Positions 58,046-64,000 of a DNA stretch of 64,000 nucleotides are shown piece after piece (position 1 is the first letter of the stretch; every line of letters begins with the position of its first letter). Both the position numbers and the translations under genes were made by a program. The stretch comes from Climacium dendroides (taxonomy: Eukaryota; Streptophyta; Bryopsida; Hypnales; Climaciaceae). A model generated the notes under the pieces. The model was not told the origin of the DNA. It saw nothing but the letters and a program-made list of their open reading frames with translations, and searched no databases. Location of the stretch: positions 7,812,001 to 7,876,000 of the forward strand of contig OX467090.1 of the NCBI GenBank assembly GCA_950106755.1. Direction: 5' to 3'.

Positions 58046-59880
58046 TTTGACCCCCTATTTACTTTGGAATATACTATAATTTCAACCTATAATTTTGAAC
58101 TTTGATTAATAATGACTATAGATTTCTATTGCCAAAAATTCCCAACTCAAATGGCATTTAAAATGACTATTATAATAGGTTGAAAAATGAACTGAAATGG
58201 CATGTTTTTCAACTCAAACATTTATAGAGAATGCATTTGGATGACCATTGCATCAATATTCATGAAAAAAAAACTTTCAATAGAGAGTTATTTTTAGGAC
58301 TTTTTTGTTCATTTTTTAGACAATTTTTTATGAAGGAAGTGAGGGGTTCAAAGTTATTTTCAGCTCTACAGTGTATCCTTTTTCTTCAAAAATTTGTAAC
58401 TAATTATTATCAATTTAAAATAATATCAATAATTCAAAATACAAACTTTCAAAGTAGGAAAACCTATTCTTTATTTTTATTTTTATTAAATTAAATTTTA
58501 TGAAAGAAGTAAGGGGTCCAAAATCTTCGCCACATGTGGATTGTGAAAATGTATAGAGTGATCCCCCCATGCCTACAACGCAATGCAAAGACCTTAGGCT
58601 AGGAGAAATTTGGTTTCGAACTTGTCTGCCTCCCGAGGAAAGGAGGTCGTAGGACTGATAGGGTATTGACTCCTCCTTAATTGTATTGGGATGGAAGTAT
58701 GTGTCTAGTGTCGGGATTAGAATATGATTGTAGGTTAGTGAAACACATGATAGTAAACGCCTCTATGTTGTGACCCAAAACTTGTATTGTAATACTATAT
58801 TACTTCAAATGTGGAGAAAAGTGTGTAACATCTATCGATTCCCTCGTTGGCTATGGACAACTTACTATGTCAAAAGGTGGAGTTCAACACATCATGTATT
58901 CGGCAGCTACGGCTCAATCTACAATGGATTTTTCAGTCATGGATGTAAATGATGGTATTGTTGATAGTCCTCCCAATGGTAGAAGCCGCTCAAAATTAGT
59001 GCACTCTCCGTCTCCTCTGAAGTCCCATCCACAGTCGATGTCTCCATGAGATAGCTTCAAAATGAATTCTAAGGCGTAGAGAAAACTCTACAACAAATAA
59101 ATGAGTGAGCTAGTGGTTGTAGAGGTGTGTTTTTAACAATCTTTGTCTTCTCAATCCTATTTATCTTTCAGGATTCTATTTCTATATTTTTTGGCTGAAT
59201 GTCTTGTATAATTTCTTGTGGCAGGTGGAGGACATAGTAGTACCTATGTTTGTTGCCAACGGTGACATTACTATCAAGGACTTGAATCTTACAAAACATG
59301 TAGAGCGTCGTTCAATATCTGAAGATATGTTGCCTCCTCGCCTTCTCCGTCTTGGTTGGGTAATGTCAAATGATAATGCAAGATACATGATGGATTGTCG
59401 CCACTTCATTTTGTTCGTCGTCCATGGGACGCTTGGGAGCAGAAGTCCTTGAAGTAGTAGAGGTGAGAGGTTGTTTGCCAAAGACTATATCCATTGCCAA
59501 ATAGCAATGGATATAGTCGAGGGCCTAAGCTATTGAAAGCAATGGAGATGTTGAAAAGTAGGTCACATTTGTAGTATACACATTTAGATCATGGGAAAAA
59601 TCACTATTCCTCCATTAGGAGAAATCCAATAAGATGTAGTCATTGAGAACATTGAGTTCTTGTTGTCTTGCTATTTTGTGGCAATGACCTTGATTTCAAT
59701 TGTTGATAGGAATAGTGGTTGTGAATAGATCCAATCTTGTTAGGGAATCCCATTTTGTTGGGCTCTACGAAGAAGAAGAATACAGTATTCATAGGAGGGG
59801 GGTGATAACTGCAACTTAGAATCATATAGTATACAATGCAAACACACTTAGGGATAGAATGGCACAAGGTTTGTAGAAGA
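58046..59880. other. Intergenic region with weak coding traces
   Basis: Short plus-strand frames at 58867-59049 and 59204-59452 look mildly protein-like (VEDIVVPMFVANGDITIKDL). The second is preceded by an acceptor-like TTGTGGCAG at 59216-59224. They could be remnants of exons, but I cannot link them or name a family. Confidence 0.3.
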
Positions 59881-59883
59881 AGC

Positions 59884-60432
59884 TTTTTCATCTTTCTTGA
59901 GGACTCTCATTGATTGCACTTCACACAATGTAGTGTGTGAAAGTTCATCTCAAGGGAGATGGAAGAATTTTGTTCTATGGAAATAGTGTGGGGTTTGTAG
60001 AACCAAAATTTGTTCCATTCTTTGGGAAGGACTCTCATAGACTGCATTTCACACAATGTGGTGTGTGAAAGTCCTTCTCAAAGAATGGAGCACATTTTGA
60101 TTCTACAAACTCCATACCTAGCATTCGTGCTATTTCCATTAGAATAGCTATACAGAATTCATAAAACCAAAATTTGGTCCATTCTTTGGGAAGGACTCTC
60201 ATAGACTACATTTCACACAATGTGGTATGTGAGAGTTCATCCCAAAGAAGGAGCAAAGTTTGGTTTTATGAATTCTATGCAGCTATTCTAATGGAAATAG
60301 CACGAAGTTTGTAGAACCAAAATTTACTCCATTTTTTGAGAAGGACTCTCATAGACTGCATTTTACACAATGTGGTGTGTGAGAGTTCATCCCAAAAAGG
60401 AAGCAAAGTTTGGTTCTATGAATTCCATGCTT
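59884..60432. repeat. Four tandem imperfect hairpins
   Basis: Four units share GGACTCTCAT.GA.TGCA.TT.ACACAATGT and then the inverse GTGTGTGA.AGT. Their arms extend outward to complementary flanks: in unit 3 GAATTCATAAAACCAAA pairs with TTTGGTTTTATGAATTC, and in unit 2 CTATGGAAATAG and GGTTTGTAGAA pair with the far side. Approximate units: 59887-59972, 59976-60144, 60145-60290, 60291-60430. This could be a small-RNA precursor cluster or a nested MITE array. Confidence 0.7.
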
Positions 60433-61160
60433 TTTTTCCTTGAGTTTATTTGCATTGTTGACCTAGGTGATATTCGATAATTATATAATTAGATGTAATT
60501 TGTGAATATTCAATGATACAAGTACAGATTCCATACATGGATTATTCTATGTTTATAATATATATGTCCATATATATTTAGTGATACTTTCTATAAAATG
60601 CTAAGTATTGGGGAATTATTATATGGATCCAGAATTTTGTAATTATATACATGTTTTGTCTATCATTTCATTGTTTTTTTGGTATTTTGTAATAAAAAAT
60701 TCTTTTGAGCTTGTGGTTACAATCACTCTAAAGTCTCTCATTTCATTGGAAAACTCCCAAAATAATGAATATGGTGTTATTGTGGCCCACATCTCACATA
60801 CTAAAAAAAACACCACTCCATGCACATGAAGAATGAATGAAATGCCATCAATCTTTTTCTCTTTTTTCTTTTTTTTATGTAAAAACAAAAGAAATTTTAT
60901 TCCAACACAAAAAGGTAGCCACTAACAACATACCAAACAGAGCCAAAGCTCTTACTAGTGATACTATACATCTTCTCTTCAATGAACAATAGTAAGAATT
61001 ATTCCAAATGAACTTCAAAGCATAATCTAAAGACTAATTGTAGTTCATCATTCATTAATATTCTATTCTTTTAAAGATAGTGTCCTATCCCTTTGAAGAA
61101 GTAAAGGTAATGAAAGTATACATTGGTAGACAGAATTGTACCACCAATAATACAAAAGAC
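60433..61160. other. Intergenic / 3' flank of terpene synthase gene
   Basis: AT-rich DNA; on the minus strand this is downstream of the terpene synthase stop codon and should contain its 3' UTR. A poly-A/T-rich stretch around 60855-60900 may be an old retroposon tail. No gene seen. Confidence 0.4.
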
Positions 61161-61167
61161 AAACAAA

Positions 61168-63810
61168 CTAGAGCCCTGGCCCTTTAGCACGAGGAAGGAC
61201 TTTCCAACTACTAGTCATGTCTCTTAGTTCAGGAAAAACTGAATCAGGCTGCCGATAGCGCAAGTCCATGCAACCAAAGTAAATATTACCAGCCATGAGA
61301 TCTTTGACATCTTGCAAGTGCTTTTGCAATGTGGGGTTCCAAGCTTCAGCCTCCAAATCCATGATCGCACGAGCATATGTGTTTGTCAAGTCTATCGCCA
61401 TATGCACCGTTTGGATAAAAGGCTTCCCTTCACATTCCATCAACACGGTGATCAAATTACGAGGGTTTTCTTCTATCAGGCTCTCCTTGTGGTATGATTG
61501 GAGATCGTTTACAAATCCAATATGGATGGAAGCTACCCTGGTTATATTTTCAAAGTACGGAGTTGTCCTCAATATGCTTGGAATGTAGGAATCATTGGCA
61601 AACTCTATTGCCATTTGAACAAATTGTCCACCAACATTTGCAGCACGCATAAGAGCATATGATTCCAAATCTTTGAAGCATAAGTTATGGCCTTGGACAA
61701 TGTCTGTATGGCTAGCAACACCAGAGCGGTGGTGTTTTACAACACATGCAACATAATTCTCCAACCATTCAAGGTTAGACAACTCCAACATGTTCCGCCC
61801 TGACTCCCACATCAAGGTCTCAATCAAAGGAGCAGAATTGTTTGGTTTCACTTGTTGACTTAAAATCGCACCCAAGTGGTCGAGGTATTTTTGAATGTTT
61901 TCGGGGCTTCCACATGCGCTTTGGTTGATGCCGTACTGGTCCAGACGAAACTCATCTGGGGTGTCGAAAAAAAGATCATCTATCAAGAACAATAATGTAT
62001 AACTCAAGGAAATTGCTTCAAGCCGATCAGAGTTGATTACTCTAGGGTGCAAGTAGCTTGCTACAGAAAGGCCTGCACGACAGTAGGATTCCATGGAAAT
62101 GACATGTGGATAGCGCTCAACATATTGGTGCAAGCATTTTTCGACCTCATCCACGTACTTGGCTTGCTGCAAAGGCGGTAGGCCATCAATGACCATGGAG
62201 AACAAGGAAGGAAGTTGATCATCCATTGTAGATGCAAATTTGGTTGATGAAATTGGATCCATGAGCTCCACATTTTTGGTCCCTGAGCAAGCTAAGTCAA
62301 ATCAAATATTAGGATCTTCAAAATTGACTCAAAACAAGAGGAGTGACTAAGGTAGTTGACTCATTTCCAACCACTTAAGCAATTAGGCATATTTGGAGCA
62401 TAGTTTTTTTGAGTGCAGAATTTTTTCCATGTAGTGAAAGAGTTTGGAAGGATTGTATATTTTTCTAAAATTTTATTATACAAAATATAATTATCATGAA
62501 TTTTAGTGAAAGATTCTCTTTGACTTGTAATGGTGATATAGACCTTTCAATTTCTAACTGTAGGCTAATTGCAAAATCAACCAAGGACTAATTGCAATAT
62601 TGATAGCCTTATAACCAATCATAATGCACCACAACTGCTCCTCAAACTCCACAATAACTTCACATAAAGAAAGCACAACTTCATGGAAAAAAAGCAGCCT
62701 ATAGATTGGAAATGGGGTGATAGTTGGAAATGGATCAGCTACTATAATCCCATGTTCTTTAGTAAATGATGGATGTTTATGAATTTTCTTTGTCATGCAC
62801 TTGTTTTTTTTATGAAAAATTCTAAACAAGGCAATTATAGAACATCTGAGATGCAGCCAACTAGACTCCATGGGGGACAAAATGTGCCATTGCACAATAA
62901 CGGGCTACTTTGGTGATCAAGAACTACATCTCTTTTTGCAATTTTTTTTCCAGATCTCATTAGACGAGTTTTCGATGAAAACAACTGTGAAACAGTATAA
63001 GTACATGTCAGAAACAGTTTGCTATGCTACCCTGCACCAGAACTGTTGAGACACGATCTGTTCAGCAGAGTACAGCAAATTTCAAAGGGGTGAAGTAGAA
63101 ACTACTGGAAGCTATTGTGCAAAGCCTGCATTTGCGCTGCAGTTGCAACCACACACAAGTGAAGAATCAGAAAAATACTCCGGGAAGTCCCAGGACCAGA
63201 AACACTCTGTATAGGGCAATGCTCGAGGAGGAGGGCATTTCGCAAAATAAAGGACCCACGAAGACGTCCTTTATTTTGCGAAGTACCCAACGACAAGAGA
63301 CGTTGCCTAACATAAACCGCAACCAGCAAATGTCCTGTACATTATGAACTTTCCGGATGAACTTTTGGATGTTGGATGAAATAGTCGTAATGCCCAATTA
63401 TGCAGGCAAAACTGCGTAACCGGACATTACGACCCGATTGTGCAATGAAACCCGCCTACAGAATGTGCTAGAAATTTCCTGGCGGAGGTTTCCGTACAGT
63501 GCAGTGCTCTCCCCAAATGATGGCTTCCCCTTTCTCCCTTTCAGCAGTCTACTGGGAGGGCATCGCACAGCCCTCTCCGGATCGACAACAACAAGCAAGC
63601 ACTTTCCATGGCAAATTAAACTGCAGAATGCACTGAGAAGATGCTGGACTTTGGCAGGTTCCACTCATACAGAGCATTTGCCAGATAAACAAGGGCCGTC
63701 AGAAGGGCTGGAGGCTTACCTTTCGAATCGTGCACACCGGCGCCCTTCGCAGGAACTTCGACAGCAGGTGCATCCTCGGCACGGGAGGAGAAAGACGATG
63801 CTTGCACCAT
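61168..63810 (-). CDS. Microbial terpene synthase-like (MTPSL), two exons
   Basis: Exon 1 is 63810-63720 (ATG in CATCATGGTG), with donor AAAG|GTAAGC; exon 2 is 62282-61168, with acceptor TTGCTCAG|GG. The phase matches across the intron and gives 401 codons plus stop. Class I terpene synthase motifs: DDLFFD (62, 98-103 counted from the exon 2 residue Val at 62271), NDLQSYHKE (same count, 255-263; the NSE metal-binding triad) and a downstream RY pair (338-339). No plant-type beta domain or RxW motif is present, and the length fits microbial-type enzymes. It would convert a prenyl diphosphate, probably FPP or GPP, to a terpene with Mg2+. No clear transit peptide, so probably cytosolic. Product unpredictable. 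Confidence 0.88.
63245..63285. repeat. Perfect stem-loop in the MTPSL intron
   Basis: TTCGCAAAATAAAGGAC, about 10 bases of loop, then GTCCTTTATTTTGCGAA: a 17-bp perfect inverted repeat. Confidence 0.9.
63384..63430. repeat. Second stem-loop in the MTPSL intron
   Basis: GTCGTAATGCCC pairs with GGACATTACGAC and an inner TTATGCAG pairs with CTGCGTAA, giving a near-perfect hairpin with a short GCAAAA loop. Confidence 0.8.
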
Positions 63811-63935
63811 GATGAACGAAGGGACTGTAACCTCACTGGAAGTTCTCAAAGGAAATTCTCGCAATAAATTCGCCTTGAATGTGAGCACTCTTGCTAATGG
63901 ATTGGCTCATGAAACAACAACAAAGGGAGTCTCCG

Positions 63936-63942
63936 TTTTATA
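63936..63942 (-). promoter_or_regulatory. TATA box of the MTPSL gene
   Basis: On the minus strand TATAAAA lies 126 bases upstream of ATG 63810, predicting transcription from about 63905-63910. An ATG at 63910 could start a short upstream ORF if transcription begins before it. Confidence 0.65.
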
Positions 63943-64000
63943 GGCCACACTGACCCAGGAAACCAGCAGGGTGGGACCATTGCTAAACACTGAAATAGAA

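Larger units (their letters stand above)
62283..63719 (-). other. Intron of the MTPSL gene
   Basis: A 1,437-bp intron with GTAAGC donor, TTGCTCAG acceptor and a plausible branch-point CTAAT about 30 bases upstream of the acceptor. It contains two strong inverted repeats (63236-63285 and 63384-63430). No other gene is convincing inside it. Confidence 0.78.

Noticed and set aside
59884..60432. CRISPR-like array from evenly spaced repeats
   Set aside because: Eukaryotic context; the repeats are foldbacks that make up almost the whole unit, with no unique spacers and no cas genes.

Overview
The window looks like a repeat-rich nuclear stretch of a non-seed land plant. Two things suggest this. At the right edge there is one credible host gene, a microbial-type terpene synthase (MTPSL), a class known from mosses, liverworts, hornworts, lycophytes and ferns but not from seed plants. 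The window also has Arabidopsis-type TTTAGGG repeats, AT-rich spacers, canonical GT-AG splice signals and nested plant-type transposons. The species is not identifiable from the sequence alone.

Positions 1 to about 52.2 kb are one nested transposon complex, which I could take apart from target-site duplications. The oldest layer is a Ty3/gypsy retrotransposon E on the minus strand. It has a 3.58-kb 5' LTR (37855-41436), a primer-binding site (37826-37843), gag and zinc knuckles (16596-14776), protease (14617-14048, continued at 1666) and reverse transcriptase/RNase H (to base 1, where the window cuts it). Three related DNA transposons have landed in it or in its inverted LTR copy, each with an 8-bp target duplication and CAGGGTT-type ends. 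A is 1667-14047 (12.4 kb, in protease), B is 16597-37752 (21.2 kb, in the gag leader) and C is 42632-48795 (6.2 kb, in the inverted LTR copy). A 152-bp CACTA MITE sits in gag, and a 3.56-kb TG...CA element D sits inside B.

A and B are the main discovery. They are large, gene-carrying hAT-like elements. B encodes a DUF659/hATC transposase, a 1,200-codon coiled-coil/RING protein, a Gly/Tyr-rich low-complexity protein and a divergent protein kinase. A carries the last two plus a fusion of the RING protein's N-terminal module to the transposase's C-terminal tail. Nearly every gene is headed by a GC-rich array of GGCGGAC/GTCCGCC units with a TATA box at or just downstream of it, and the same arrays fill both termini. 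This suggests a shared control module, perhaps bound by an element-encoded protein. C is an internally deleted derivative that kept the ends, arrays and an orphan promoter but lost the genes. Most coding copies here are decayed, mainly by in-frame stop codons.

From 41.4 to 52.2 kb a second, inverted LTR copy (41853-51592, split by C) forms a 3.57-kb-arm palindrome with the E LTR around a 0.4-kb spacer. These LTR-like units, and D, carry a recurring ORF family of unknown function.

From 52.2 to 60.9 kb the DNA is AT-rich, with short hairpin repeats, one decayed ORF of unknown family (56.8-58.0 kb) and four tandem imperfect hairpins (59.88-60.43 kb). From 61.2 to 63.9 kb lies the two-exon MTPSL gene on the minus strand, with a TATA box and an intact 401-residue reading frame. 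It is the only apparently intact protein gene in the window.
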